DNA of 43,287 bases from CAZAOY01 sp964486925. Its GTDB lineage: Bacteria > Bacillota > Clostridia > Oscillospirales > Ruminococcaceae. Each line of letters begins with the position of its first letter. The first letter of the stretch is position 1. Shown here piece after piece: positions 8,021 to 17,259 of the stretch. The translations under genes were made by a program, and so were the position numbers. The notes under the pieces were generated by a model. That model saw nothing but the letters and a program-made list of their open reading frames with translations. It ran no database searches and was not told where the DNA came from. The DNA lies in NCBI GenBank assembly GCA_964486925.1, contig CAZAOY010000021.1, positions 1 through 43,287 of the forward strand, read 5' to 3'.

Positions 8021-11000
8021 TTAATCCTTATAGATTTCATCCACAGGCAGAGCAGGTAGCTTAGATAAGCTCTCACGCCTATCGGTGGTGCAGATCCCTT
8101 GAAACTCGCAGTAGTTGCAGACATCCGCTATACGTCCCTCGTGGATATCCCCTTGACAGATGGAGTCCCCCATAGCCTTAACCTTTTTAACAAGGTATCG
8201 ATAGATCTGTTCAAACTGCGTCGGGGTTTGAAGGCTGTCAAGGGAGGCTTTAAACACCCCGTCTACCTTTACCCTTTCGGAGATAGAAGCGTCCTTCTTT
8301 AGCTTGATTGGGATGTAGTTGCTTGCTAGCTCCTCCTCCATCGCTTTAAGGATCGACAGGTCTACCTCGCTGTCATTGTTTGTCCTATCCGCCAGAAGTA
8401 TGCCGTTCATGGTGTGGGTTTTAGTACGGGCGGTGGAGTAGTCGTAGTCTGGGTTGTCCCCCTTATCCACTGCAACCGCCCTTGCGGGGAAGTATAAAAC
8501 TCCGGCTGGTTTGCAGTCTTTATATCTATTTTGACCGTTTTTGCAGATAGCAAACAGATAAATTAACATCTGCATATTCATACCATGCAGTATATCCGAC
8601 AGGTTAAACCGCTTGTTCCCAGTCTTGTAGTCTACCACTCGAACGTACCGTTCGTTAACGTACCGTTCGTTATTGCTTTGAACATCTTCGTACATATCGA
8701 TACGGTCGATTCTGCCTACAATCTCCATGGTGGAGTCGTCCTCTAGCTTTATTGTAAGCGGGCGGATATCGCTTTTACTACTGATATCGTATTCGGTATC
8801 AATTATCTTAAACCTAGACTGTGCCTGCTCATGATAGATGGATTCTATAATATCAAGGATAACCCGTTTAAACCTCCCTAAGGTATGGATGATACGGTTT
8901 TGGGTGGTTGTAGCTACTCTACTTTGGTACCCGCTCCCGCTTGTCGTACCGCTTGAAGATTCAGACAGGACATTTTGCAGATACTCATCAAAACGTCTGT
9001 CGATAACCTCCTTGGCATATTCTTTGTCAAAGGAGGGGAGCTGCTTAACATCATTGTAGGCGATATCCACTATATTGTGCACAAGATCTCCGCGAAGCAG
9101 TGGAGAGTAGGTGGCTTTGGTAAGCGGTTTTACCCCTAGACCGTAGCGGCAGAAGTACATAAATGCACAGCGGTAGTAGCTTTCTACCCTAGAAGGGGAG
9201 ATGGTAATTCTATCACCGTAAAGCTGTTTTGCAAGCTCTTTGTTTTTAAGGGTGGTACTGCGGGTTCGCTTTGCCTGTTCAATATGATAAAGCTTGTCCC
9301 TGTAGATAGCATTCTCACCTAGCACCGCCCTTAATGCGGCGGTAGTGCTACTGTCTTGATTGTAGATCATGGTAAGCTGTTCAAAGGCGGCACGATAGCT
9401 GCTACAGTACTCAATAGCGGAGAGGTCATCGGTATCCACCATAACGTTATCCTCAAACATGGTGGTAATCTGTTGGCACACCACTGAAGGGCGCTGTACC
9501 TTACCCAGAAGATCCACCTTTTTATAGGTTATCATAAGCCTATCGGTAGGGGTGGTAACCGCCTTATAGGCTAGAAAACGCTCGTTTAGTATATCCCCAA
9601 GATCGGAGGAGGAAAGATCCAACTCCAGTGACTGTAGTAGTGTGCGCTCGCCGTCGGTGAATAGACCCTTAGAGCCTTGCACCTTAGGGAATACCCCTTC
9701 GTTTGCCCCTAGGATGATAACCACCTTAGGGGAGTTTGCCCGCATACGCTGTAGCTGTGAGATTAATACGCAGTCTAGTGTCTGCTCGATAACCCCAAAG
9801 TCGTAGCTAGAGATTACAAGGTCAAACAGCTGTGAATAATCCTTTATCGATAGGGATGTATCCCCACCACCTACAGCAAGCTTGTTAATCGCATCAAGGG
9901 CAAGGTTCCACACCCGAATGGTAAGGTTAGCGTTATAGATATCCCCGACCTCAAAGTACCCCTTAGCTGTATCAGCACACTGTGACTGGATGTTAAAGCT
10001 AACCAGAAGGTTATACAGTAAAGCGGAGATCTCTTTTGCTCCTTTTGATTTAGTAGCGGTTAAAAACTCCTCTAGCGGGGTTATAACACTGCTTCGCACC
10101 GCTTCAATTCGTTTAAGCTGTTCTATCGAACGCTTATCAAATGCAGTTAACCCCATAGGATTTTTGGTAAAGGGGGAGCGTAGGGAGGAACCCTTAATAT
10201 CCCAGATGTAGCAGTAGTTCTCAAACTCACCTATCTGCTCGTTTGAATAGGGGAGTAACCCTGTCTTTAAAAGCATAAGCACCGCATCCACAGAGAAGCT
10301 ATTTGTAACAATCTCAAATACAGTGAAGATAAACCTAATCAGAAGCTTGTCCTGTAGACGGTCGTTTTGATCCATGCTAAAGGGTACACACTGTTTTTCT
10401 AAAGCGGGTTTTAGCTTAGGGGCGTAAAACTCCAGATCACGGCTTGTAATAATTATATCCCTAAAGCGATAGCCATAGTCCCGCACAAGCTCATATATCT
10501 TTGCGATAGCGAGGTTTATCTCGTCATACTCGTTACGGCAGGCGGCGATTATCACCGACCTATTCTCCCCCTCGTAGCGGGTTATACACTGACTAAACAG
10601 GTTATCCCCTATATGTAAAAGCTCCGCAGAGATATCCTTTGCGGTGTAACATTTAATAGGTGCTTTAACCTTTACATTACCTCGATTGGCAAGCGCGATA
10701 AGACGATGGTAGGTTTTTTTAGTGCCCTCAAAAAAGCTAACCTCCTCATACTGTGGAAGGTAGGATAGACATACCGTCATGTTGGTGTTAGCCATTAACT
10801 GGCTTAGCATTGTATATTCGGGATGGGTAAAGCCGTCAAAGCCGTAGAGATAGAGGTTGTAGTCGGTAAAGAGGGATAACCCCGAAAGAGCTACTGCCGA
10901 GCGGGTTAGGATATCGCTTGTATCCTCATAGGTGGTGGATAGAACCATCTCGTAGGCTTGATAGATTAGCGCTATATCATGGGTCTTATCCTTTAGTAAC

Positions 11001-11428
11001 CCCGCCTTTAGAGAGCGGTTTGCGTTTGCGAGGTCATTAGCTGTAACACCGCTGTTTTTAAGGTTATCTATCTCGTCTAACATTAGCTTTACAAAGGAGA
11101 TGGTAACAGCTTTATTTTTGTAGACTAAAAGATCGGATAAAACCGTTAACACCGCCTGACGCATAGCCATTAGCTTTGAGATATCATCGGGGGATTTAAC
11201 CGACACCCCGCCGCACTGTTTAAAGGTTAGGTAGGCAAGTCGGGTAAAGCTTAACACCTGAATGTTTTGCAGTCGAGGTTTAGGTAGCTTGTTATAGAGC
11301 GTTTTCTCCAGTTCAAAGGAAAACTGTTCGGGGGTTATTATGATTGTAGGTTTACTGTCTAACTCGATACGGCTAAATACTGTACCCAATAGGTCGCTGG
11401 AGTGATCACCTAGGATAAAGGATAACAT
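8021..11428 (-). CDS. addB: ATP-dependent helicase/nuclease subunit B (AddB), Walker A degenerate
   Basis: AddB partners AddA in the AddAB helicase-nuclease that processes double-strand breaks for RecA. The start at 11428 (MLSFILG) has AGGAGGTG 6 nt upstream, and the family normally begins at this point. The C-terminal nuclease is intact: VVDYKTGNK holds the catalytic Asp and Lys, and the iron-sulfur cysteines are present (YYRCAF near the nuclease start, and CNYCEFQGIC near the C-terminus). The N-terminus keeps the family segment TPEQFSFELEKTLYN, but where AddB proteins usually have GxxGSGKT/S it reads GDHSSDLLG, so ATP binding here is doubtful. The 1135-residue length is normal. addA is not adjacent on either side, unlike the usual addBA order. 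The gene sits upstream of the antiporter gene. Confidence 0.9.
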   Translation of the reverse strand: MLSFILGDHSSDLLGTVFSRIELDSKPTIIITPEQFSFELEKTLYNKLPKPRLQNIQVLSFTRLAYLTFKQCGGVSVKSPDDISKLMAMRQAVLTVLSDLLVYKNKAVTISFVKLMLDEIDNLKNSGVTANDLANANRSLKAGLLKDKTHDIALIYQAYEMVLSTTYEDTSDILTRSAVALSGLSLFTDYNLYLYGFDGFTHPEYTMLSQLMANTNMTVCLSYLPQYEEVSFFEGTKKTYHRLIALANRGNVKVKAPIKCYTAKDISAELLHIGDNLFSQCITRYEGENRSVIIAACRNEYDEINLAIAKIYELVRDYGYRFRDIIITSRDLEFYAPKLKPALEKQCVPFSMDQNDRLQDKLLIRFIFTVFEIVTNSFSVDAVLMLLKTGLLPYSNEQIGEFENYCYIWDIKGSSLRSPFTKNPMGLTAFDKRSIEQLKRIEAVRSSVITPLEEFLTATKSKGAKEISALLYNLLVSFNIQSQCADTAKGYFEVGDIYNANLTIRVWNLALDAINKLAVGGGDTSLSIKDYSQLFDLVISSYDFGVIEQTLDCVLISQLQRMRANSPKVVIILGANEGVFPKVQGSKGLFTDGERTLLQSLELDLSSSDLGDILNERFLAYKAVTTPTDRLMITYKKVDLLGKVQRPSVVCQQITTMFEDNVMVDTDDLSAIEYCSSYRAAFEQLTMIYNQDSSTTAALRAVLGENAIYRDKLYHIEQAKRTRSTTLKNKELAKQLYGDRITISPSRVESYYRCAFMYFCRYGLGVKPLTKATYSPLLRGDLVHNIVDIAYNDVKQLPSFDKEYAKEVIDRRFDEYLQNVLSESSSGTTSGSGYQSRVATTTQNRIIHTLGRFKRVILDIIESIYHEQAQSRFKIIDTEYDISSKSDIRPLTIKLEDDSTMEIVGRIDRIDMYEDVQSNNERYVNERYVRVVDYKTGNKRFNLSDILHGMNMQMLIYLFAICKNGQNRYKDCKPAGVLYFPARAVAVDKGDNPDYDYSTARTKTHTMNGILLADRTNNDSEVDLSILKAMEEELASNYIPIKLKKDASISERVKVDGVFKASLDSLQTPTQFEQIYRYLVKKVKAMGDSICQGDIHEGRIADVCNYCEFQGICTTDRRESLSKLPALPVDEIYKD

Positions 11429-11488
11429 CTGACACACCTCCTTTGTGGCTGTAGAGCTTATGATACGCAGTTTTAGTTCAATGAGTAT

Positions 11489-11546
11489 AACACGGCACAT
11501 CGTGGAGGTGCAAATAACTTGCAGATCTTCCATGTTATGCCGTGTC
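11489..11546 (-). other. Structured leader between the aminotransferase gene and addB
   Basis: Arms at 11490-11497 and 11538-11545 pair over 8 bp (ACACGGCA with TGCCGTGT). Inside is a second short hairpin (TGCAA with TTGCA) and further short complementarity. It lies 60-120 nt upstream of the addB start. There is no T tract, so it could be a leader structure, processing site or weak terminator of the upstream gene. Confidence 0.4.
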
Positions 11547-11566
11547 GGTTTTAATATATTAATAGG

Positions 11567-12850
11567 TTATCTTTTGCCAAGAAGCTTTTCTAGTGCCGCA
11601 ACCTTAAGTGAGATACAGAATAGATCCATAGCCACCTCTAGCTCGGATACAGGAGGATAGGTAGGAGCTATACGGATATTTGAGTCATGTGGATCCTTAC
11701 CATAAGGATAGGTTGCCCCTGCGGCAGTTAGCACAACCCCCGCTTCCTTACAAAGCTCTACGGTACGTTTAGCGCACCCTTCCATAGTATCAACCGATAC
11801 AAAGTATCCACCCTTAGGGTCGTTCCAGGTAGCGATACCAAGCGGCTTGATATTTTCGTTAAGCTTTGTGGCTACCATCTCAAATTTAGGTTTTAGAATC
11901 TGGCGGTGCTTCTCCATATGTGCTAATACGCCGTCCATATCCTTAAAGAATTTAATATGCCGAAGCTGATTTACCTTGTCAAAACCAATAGTTTGAACGG
12001 TTAGTAGCTTCTTCATGTAAGCAATGTTTTGCTCGCTTGAAGCCATAATAGCGATACCCGCACCGCTAAAGCTAATCTTAGAGGTAGAACCAAACATAAC
12101 AACCATATCCTGCTTACCGCTCTTTTTACATTCGTTAAAGATCGATAGAAGGATTGTAAGCTTATCCTCAATGTTATGCACATTGTAAGCGTTATCCCAA
12201 AAGATTCTAAAATCTTTTGCTAAAGGGTTAAGGTTAGCAAAGCGAGAAACCACCTCGTCGGAATAGGTAGTACCATCTGGGTTTGAGTATTTAGGAACGC
12301 ACCAGATACCTTTAATGGATTCATCTGATGAAACAAGCTTTTCAATGGTATCCATATCAGGGCCGTCAGCGTTCATCTTAACGTTTATCATCTGAATGCC
12401 AAAGGCTTCACATATTGCAAAATGACGGTCGTATCCAGGGACAACGCAGATAAACTTTATATCACCCTGCTTAATCCATGGGGTAGAGCCCTCAGACACC
12501 CCAAACAGCATTGCTTTAGCAATGGTGTCGTACATTAGGGTAAGGCTAGAGTTTCCGCCGATTATAAGCTGTTCGGGGGTAACGGTAAACATATCACAAA
12601 ACAGCTCTTTAATCTCCGGTATACCGTCTAACGGTCCGTAGTTTCTAACATCGATACCGCTAGGAAGTATAACCTCGTCGGTGCTGGTTACGGTATCCAT
12701 CATCCCCATACATAGATCAAGCTGATCCGATCCTGGCTTTCCTCTGGACATATCTAGCTTTAAGCCTTTGGCTTTGTAGTCGTTATACTCCTTTAAAACA
12801 TGCGCTAGCTCCTGCTCTTGCTCTGCTGTACTAAGTTTTGTATATTCCAT
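11567..12850 (-). CDS. PLP-dependent aminotransferase, aspartate aminotransferase type Ic (PF12897-like)
   Basis: This is a fold-type I aminotransferase of the group annotated as aspartate aminotransferase in Firmicutes (MocR-like aminotransferase family). The signature N-terminal segment LDMSRGKPGSDQLDL is present. The cofactor residues visible are N190-P-D-G, D219-N-A-Y222, and the Schiff-base lysine K258 in FGSTSKISFSGAG. A substrate-binding Arg lies in SNIRIAP near the C-terminus. The 427-residue length matches. The likely reaction is amino transfer between aspartate and 2-oxoglutarate, but the substrate is not proven by sequence. It is upstream of addB on the same strand with a structured gap of about 140 nt. 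A dyad with a two-base bulge (TAACCT...AGGTTA) spans 12912-12980 upstream. Confidence 0.9.
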   Translation of the reverse strand: MEYTKLSTAEQEQELAHVLKEYNDYKAKGLKLDMSRGKPGSDQLDLCMGMMDTVTSTDEVILPSGIDVRNYGPLDGIPEIKELFCDMFTVTPEQLIIGGNSSLTLMYDTIAKAMLFGVSEGSTPWIKQGDIKFICVVPGYDRHFAICEAFGIQMINVKMNADGPDMDTIEKLVSSDESIKGIWCVPKYSNPDGTTYSDEVVSRFANLNPLAKDFRIFWDNAYNVHNIEDKLTILLSIFNECKKSGKQDMVVMFGSTSKISFSGAGIAIMASSEQNIAYMKKLLTVQTIGFDKVNQLRHIKFFKDMDGVLAHMEKHRQILKPKFEMVATKLNENIKPLGIATWNDPKGGYFVSVDTMEGCAKRTVELCKEAGVVLTAAGATYPYGKDPHDSNIRIAPTYPPVSELEVAMDLFCISLKVAALEKLLGKR

Positions 12851-13112
12851 AATATCCTCCGAAAATATAGTTTTGGTTAAGATGAGATGCCGTATACCCT
12901 TAATAATTTAGTAACCTAAAGTAATGCCACGAAATTGTATCTTTAAGTAAAAACACAACATTCGATTACTAGGTTATGGGTAATACTGTTTTGTAAACAT
13001 CTTATACTTACATTATACTATACATTAACTAATTTTGCAATATTAAATTTCAATTCTTGCAAAAATAACGCTACAAAGTTAGATTAGTATTAATTATAAT
13101 TATTGTGAAAAT

Positions 13113-14156
13113 CTACATATCTTTATCCTTTGGCCGTCGCACCGACCCCTTAAGATCTACCACACAAGGCACGAATATGGTGCGCTCGCTACCGGTTTTG
13201 TTTATTATACTCATTAAAAGCTTAGCTGAAAGATACCCTTTAGAGTAGGGATCTTGTATAACTGTGGCAAGCTTTGGGATGGTGTATTCCCCTGCTGGGA
13301 TACCGTCAAACCCTACCACCGATATATCGTCAGGGATAGAGTAGCCGCGCTCCCTTAAGGCGTTTAGACATCCTATTGCCATGCTGTCGCTAATGCAGAA
13401 TATTGCGTCTATCATGGGGTGTTCGTCTATAAGCTGTTTTGCACGTTCGTATGCTATCTGGGTATCAAACTTACCGTTTATAATGTAGCTTTCGTTTATC
13501 TTAAAGCCATGCTGTAGGTGGGCAAGCTGATAACCTACCAGACGTTGCAGAGATACGTAAGCGTGCGAGTGCCCATTAATTAAAGCAATGTTTTTATGTC
13601 CTAGCTCTATAAGCTTAGATACTACAAGCTGTGAGTAGTAGCTGTCGTTGGTCATAACACATCCCTTGTTGTCGCTTTCGAGTGAGATATCGATAGCAAC
13701 GCAGGCAATATCCGATTGAATAAGCTCGTTAAAGCCGTTGTCGTCATAGTTAGCCCCAAATATAATGACACCATTAATGCCATGCTGTCTGCAAAAGTCG
13801 ACGTAGGAGGGGTGTTCCTTGTTAAGTAGATAGATTGCCGCATTAAATCCTATCTCACCACAGTATTTTTGCACCCCTTGCATAAGCTTAAACACAAAGG
13901 TAGAGCCTGCCGCAGAGGAATCCTTGTCAATACCCGATACAATAAAGGCTATCTGGTTGCTGTTCTTTGTTGCAAGGTTGTGGGCGGCAATATTCTTTAC
14001 ATAACCCATCCGCCTAGCGGTTTCTCTTATAATCTTTTTGGTGTCGTTATTTACATCAGCGTAGTCGTTTAATGCACGTGATACCTGTGTTAGTGAAAAC
14101 CCGCATTCCTTTGCGATATCTTTAAGTGTTACTGTCTTTTGCATCTTCTGCCCCAT
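13113..14156 (-). CDS. LacI-family transcriptional regulator of the alpha-glucoside module
   Basis: An N-terminal LacI helix-turn-helix (VTLKDIAKECGFSLTQVSRALN) and hinge helix are followed by a periplasmic-binding-like sensor domain with motifs such as VVGFDGIPAGEYTIPKLATV. The start was set at 14156 (MGQKMQKTV), 3 nt after AAGGAG; the ATG at 14144 is also plausible, and an in-frame ATG at 14216 has poor support. The 347-residue length is typical. It sits next to the GH65 gene and the divergent ABC transporter genes, so its effector is probably an alpha-glucoside or its phosphorolysis product. The operator at 17161 is its likely target. A terminator separates it from the GH65 gene, so it has its own transcript. 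Confidence 0.92.
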   Translation of the reverse strand: MGQKMQKTVTLKDIAKECGFSLTQVSRALNDYADVNNDTKKIIRETARRMGYVKNIAAHNLATKNSNQIAFIVSGIDKDSSAAGSTFVFKLMQGVQKYCGEIGFNAAIYLLNKEHPSYVDFCRQHGINGVIIFGANYDDNGFNELIQSDIACVAIDISLESDNKGCVMTNDSYYSQLVVSKLIELGHKNIALINGHSHAYVSLQRLVGYQLAHLQHGFKINESYIINGKFDTQIAYERAKQLIDEHPMIDAIFCISDSMAIGCLNALRERGYSIPDDISVVGFDGIPAGEYTIPKLATVIQDPYSKGYLSAKLLMSIINKTGSERTIFVPCVVDLKGSVRRPKDKDM

Positions 14157-14355
14157 TTTCTCCTTCTGCTGCAATATGCTTATAGAAATTAAAGATTCCC
14201 GTAGGTAGATCTTCATTATTATAATTTTGCTCTGATAACTTATAAAGGTGAGGTGTGCCTTACGTTATTTTATGGCTGGACAAGTTAAAACCTTTAGCGT
14301 AGACAAGCTTTGCCAGTTGACTACATAACGTTACTTTCAGTATATCTATCTTAAC

Positions 14356-14403
14356 AAAATCCCCTTACCCATAACTAATCGATATGGATAGGGGGATTTT
14401 TTA
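14356..14403 (-). terminator. Terminator of the GH65 gene
   Basis: Arms at 14356-14373 and 14383-14400 pair over 18 positions with one mismatch and one wobble, with T runs on both sides (strong on plus, shorter on minus). It lies just beyond the GH65 stop at 14468 on the minus strand and upstream of lacI. The sequence from 14157 to 14355 is the lacI leader; no clear promoter was found in it. Confidence 0.8.
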
Positions 14404-14467
14404 TAGCTAATTATTATCTGTAATCTACAAAACAATAGCACTCAAATTTTGTTACTAAACTAAAAAT

Positions 14468-16792
14468 CTAAGCAAGTGTTACAGTCTGTGATCCGCCTTG
14501 ATCAACAGTGTATTCTTTATCAAAGCTAACAAATGATATAGCATCCCCACTTATATTATCTACGATAAGTGTTGTTTTGTCAATAGTAATTTTTAGCCTT
14601 GTGCCATGCCAGTATAGGAAATAGGATAGTTTATCCCAGTTATCAGGCAGTTTAGGGGTTATCCTTAGTTTATCACCAACAAGTCTAACTCCTCCAAAAC
14701 CGTTAACGATACATTGATAGATACCACCGATAGAAGCCGCATGGATACCGTGGTCACTGGATTTAGGGTTATCCCCAAGGTCGATGGTTGCCGCCTTCTT
14801 AAAGAAGTCATAAGCCATATCGGTTCTGCCGATATCGTTTGCCAGAATACTGTGGGTTGAGTAGCTTAAAGAGGAATCGTGTAGGGTGCGCGCTTCATAG
14901 TAATCAAAGTTTTTGCTCTTGATATCGGTAGGGAATAGATCCTCTAGAAGGTAGAACAGTACTAGTGTATCCGCTTGTTTTGATACCTGAATTTCGTTAA
15001 CCTGATCTAGGCTGTACTCGTTAAACATAGTACCGATGTCCTTAGCGGTTTTGTATTTAGTAAGATCAATCTCTTTAAGCGAAAGGTAGGTGTCGGTTTG
15101 AGGCACTATACCGTTTTCGTTTGGCTGTGGAAGATAGATCTTAGATAGCTTGTCAACAAAGCCTTTGTATACTCTTTCCATATCAAGCTTTTTAGATAGC
15201 TTGTCCCATAGCGGCTTGTTGGTCTTTTGAAGCTCGTCGCAGATATCGATAGCAAGCTTAATGTTCCAGTGCGCCATATAGTTTGTGAAAGCGTTGTTGT
15301 CTACATGCTCTTTGTATTCATCAGGACCTACAACGTCACAGATCTCATAACGACCTCTTTCTTCCTTCCACTCTAATCTGGAGTTCCAGAATTTAGCGGT
15401 GTCAAGTAGGATTTCGTAGCCGTAGTTGTTCATATATTCAATATCGTTTGTAGCCTTAAAGTACTGCCAAACCCCGAACGCAACATCACAGGTAATATGA
15501 ATCTCGATAATACCAGACCAGATTTTGGTAGGTAGACCTGTAACGATATCTGCCGCACCCCAAAGCGGTGTAACCTCACCATCGGTGATGTAAGCACATT
15601 CCCAAGGATACATAGCACCTTCACAGTCGTTTAGACGTGCTTTCTCTCTAGCTCCTTCAAGGCAGAAGTAACGGTATTCCATTAGGCTTTTAGCAACCTT
15701 TGGATTTTGGTAGATAAAGTAAGGCAGCATAAATATCTCGGTATCCCAGAATACATGCCCCTTGTAACCTTCACCCGACATACCTTTAGCACCGATATTC
15801 ATCCTGTTGTCGTGTGCAGGGGTCATAACGGTTAGATGGTAGATAGCAAAGCGGATTGCAAGCTGATCGTACTCTTCCTTAGTGGATACGGTGATGTCAT
15901 AGTTATCCCATAGCTCATGGTATTTAGCTTTGCTGTCGTTAAACAGACCCTCAAAACCAACGGTTTGGTATCTTTTAATGTGGTTAATAGCCTTATCCTT
16001 TAGTTCGTCTAATGATAGTGATTCACTGTCTTTATCTCTGGAGGTATGGAAGGTGGTTATCTTGTCAAACGCTACCTCGTTGTTAGGAGTTACAGTAAAT
16101 TCATACTTCATCTTGATCTGACGTCTGTCCATTATAATAAGCTGTTTTGGGGTAGCGTTACTAAATTTATGGAAGGTGTTAATCACAAAATTAATCTTAG
16201 ATTCAGTGGTGGTAAAGACCGCAGACATAAAGGTGTTGTCGTATAGACGTTTGTCACCTTCGCTAAAGTGCGCCGCACCGGAGTTTGTAACCTGACCGTT
16301 AATCCCGGATAGTATAGAAACACTAACCTCTTTGTCAAGTGGGGTGATGGACACGCTTTGACCTAACGCATGAAGGTCAGCAAGCGATACCGTTCTTTTA
16401 AAGCTAAATGAAACTCTACCGGTTTCTTTTGTATCCCATATAAAGCTACGGGTAAGCAGACCGTCCTTTAGGTTTAATGTACGGGAGTAGTCGGACACCG
16501 TTCCGTAGGTAAGATCAAGCGGGATACCGTTTAATAGGATATTCATACCGATAACATCGGCTACATTAGGAAGCTCGGTAACCTCGTGCTCATCAAATTT
16601 ATTGTAGGTACCTGCTATAAAGGTATCTCTGGTTTCGTTTAGATAACGCTCCTCTGTTGCAGAACGGATACACATATATCCATTCCCAAGACACATGATG
16701 GTTTCGCATTTACCCAGATAGTTAGGGTTAAATTCATCCTCCGTAACTAAAAAGTTTTTGTACTCATTAATGCCTTTGTTGTAACTTAACAT
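14468..16792 (-). CDS. Glycoside hydrolase family 65 disaccharide phosphorylase (maltose/kojibiose type)
   Basis: GH65 enzymes cleave an alpha-glucosidic bond with phosphate and release beta-glucose 1-phosphate. I chose the ATG at 16792 (MLSYNKGINEYKNFLV), with AAAGGAAG 7 nt upstream. The N-terminal beta-sandwich covers about 1-270. The (alpha/alpha)6 barrel contains GHVFWDTEIFMLPYF and the catalytic acid E492 in DVVGPDEYKEHVDN. The C-terminal part carries the phosphate-site region HAASIGGIYQ. The 774-residue length is typical. Sequence alone does not separate maltose, trehalose, kojibiose or nigerose specificity. The gene is divergent from an ABC sugar transporter and next to lacI. A beta-phosphoglucomutase gene, often linked to GH65 phosphorylases, is absent from the window. 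Confidence 0.93.
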   Translation of the reverse strand: MLSYNKGINEYKNFLVTEDEFNPNYLGKCETIMCLGNGYMCIRSATEERYLNETRDTFIAGTYNKFDEHEVTELPNVADVIGMNILLNGIPLDLTYGTVSDYSRTLNLKDGLLTRSFIWDTKETGRVSFSFKRTVSLADLHALGQSVSITPLDKEVSVSILSGINGQVTNSGAAHFSEGDKRLYDNTFMSAVFTTTESKINFVINTFHKFSNATPKQLIIMDRRQIKMKYEFTVTPNNEVAFDKITTFHTSRDKDSESLSLDELKDKAINHIKRYQTVGFEGLFNDSKAKYHELWDNYDITVSTKEEYDQLAIRFAIYHLTVMTPAHDNRMNIGAKGMSGEGYKGHVFWDTEIFMLPYFIYQNPKVAKSLMEYRYFCLEGAREKARLNDCEGAMYPWECAYITDGEVTPLWGAADIVTGLPTKIWSGIIEIHITCDVAFGVWQYFKATNDIEYMNNYGYEILLDTAKFWNSRLEWKEERGRYEICDVVGPDEYKEHVDNNAFTNYMAHWNIKLAIDICDELQKTNKPLWDKLSKKLDMERVYKGFVDKLSKIYLPQPNENGIVPQTDTYLSLKEIDLTKYKTAKDIGTMFNEYSLDQVNEIQVSKQADTLVLFYLLEDLFPTDIKSKNFDYYEARTLHDSSLSYSTHSILANDIGRTDMAYDFFKKAATIDLGDNPKSSDHGIHAASIGGIYQCIVNGFGGVRLVGDKLRITPKLPDNWDKLSYFLYWHGTRLKITIDKTTLIVDNISGDAISFVSFDKEYTVDQGGSQTVTLA

Positions 16793-17008
16793 AGCTTTCT
16801 TCCTTTCGCTTCGCATTTTCCGTAAGGATATTATTACTCCGCAATGAAAGGTGTTCCCGTTATAGTAGATATGCGAAGCAATAGTAAAATTGTGCGATGA
16901 TGTAATATGAATATTTTTATTTATTTTAACAATAATATACTCTAGATGTGTAATTTTACATTGTTAATATAATCAATTATCGAAAAAATTCGGATAAAAT
17001 TCGTAATA

Positions 17009-17037
17009 ATTGTATCATGTTTTGTTAGGATTTTCAA
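17009..17037 (-). promoter_or_regulatory. Promoter of the GH65 gene
   Basis: On the minus strand TTGAAA (17032-17037) and TACAAT (17009-17014) are exactly 17 bases apart. This gives a leader of about 210 nt before the ATG at 16792. The promoter is back to back with the transporter promoter at 17116. I see no second copy of the 17161 operator on this side. Confidence 0.75.
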
Positions 17038-17115
17038 TAGAAATATGAAAATATAGCAAAATATACAAAATTACGGCTTTGATTTGGAATATCTTACAAA
17101 AAGTAAGAGTAACTA

Positions 17116-17144
17116 TTGATAAATTAACAAAATAATGATACTAT
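17116..17144 (+). promoter_or_regulatory. Promoter of the sugar ABC transporter operon
   Basis: TTGATA (17116-17121) and TACTAT (17139-17144) are separated by exactly 17 bases. The expected start point near 17151 is about 10 bases before the operator. The leader to the ATG at 17260 is about 108 nt. Confidence 0.78.
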
Positions 17145-17160
17145 GTGAACAACATAATCT

Positions 17161-17174
17161 CCAAAGCGCTTCGG
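17161..17174 (+). promoter_or_regulatory. LacI-family operator
   Basis: CCAAAGCGCTTCGG is a 14-bp dyad with one mismatched pair and the central CG step typical of LacI-family sites. Its position just downstream of the predicted start point suits repression by roadblock or occlusion. The adjacent LacI regulator is the most likely ligand. A catabolite-control (cre) reading is possible, since CcpA belongs to the same family. Confidence 0.75.
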
Positions 17175-17259
17175 ATCATTAAGTATTAAATATCTAACAG
17201 TTATTTTAAAGACAGTACACTAAAATCATAGGTTATTAACAGAATAGGAAGGGTAAAAC

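Noticed and set aside
11429..11533. 35-codon N-terminal extension of AddB.
   Set aside because: The ATG at 11428 has AGGAGGTG at ideal spacing and begins where the family does; the extension includes half of the hairpin leader.
13869..14072. Possible small gene antisense to lacI.
   Set aside because: No ribosome binding site and full overlap with the conserved LacI N-terminal region.
16873..16960. TAACAAT...ATTGTTA inverted repeat in the GH65 leader as a second operator.
   Set aside because: It lacks the central CG and the flanks of the 17161 operator; AT-rich dyads of this length are expected by chance here.
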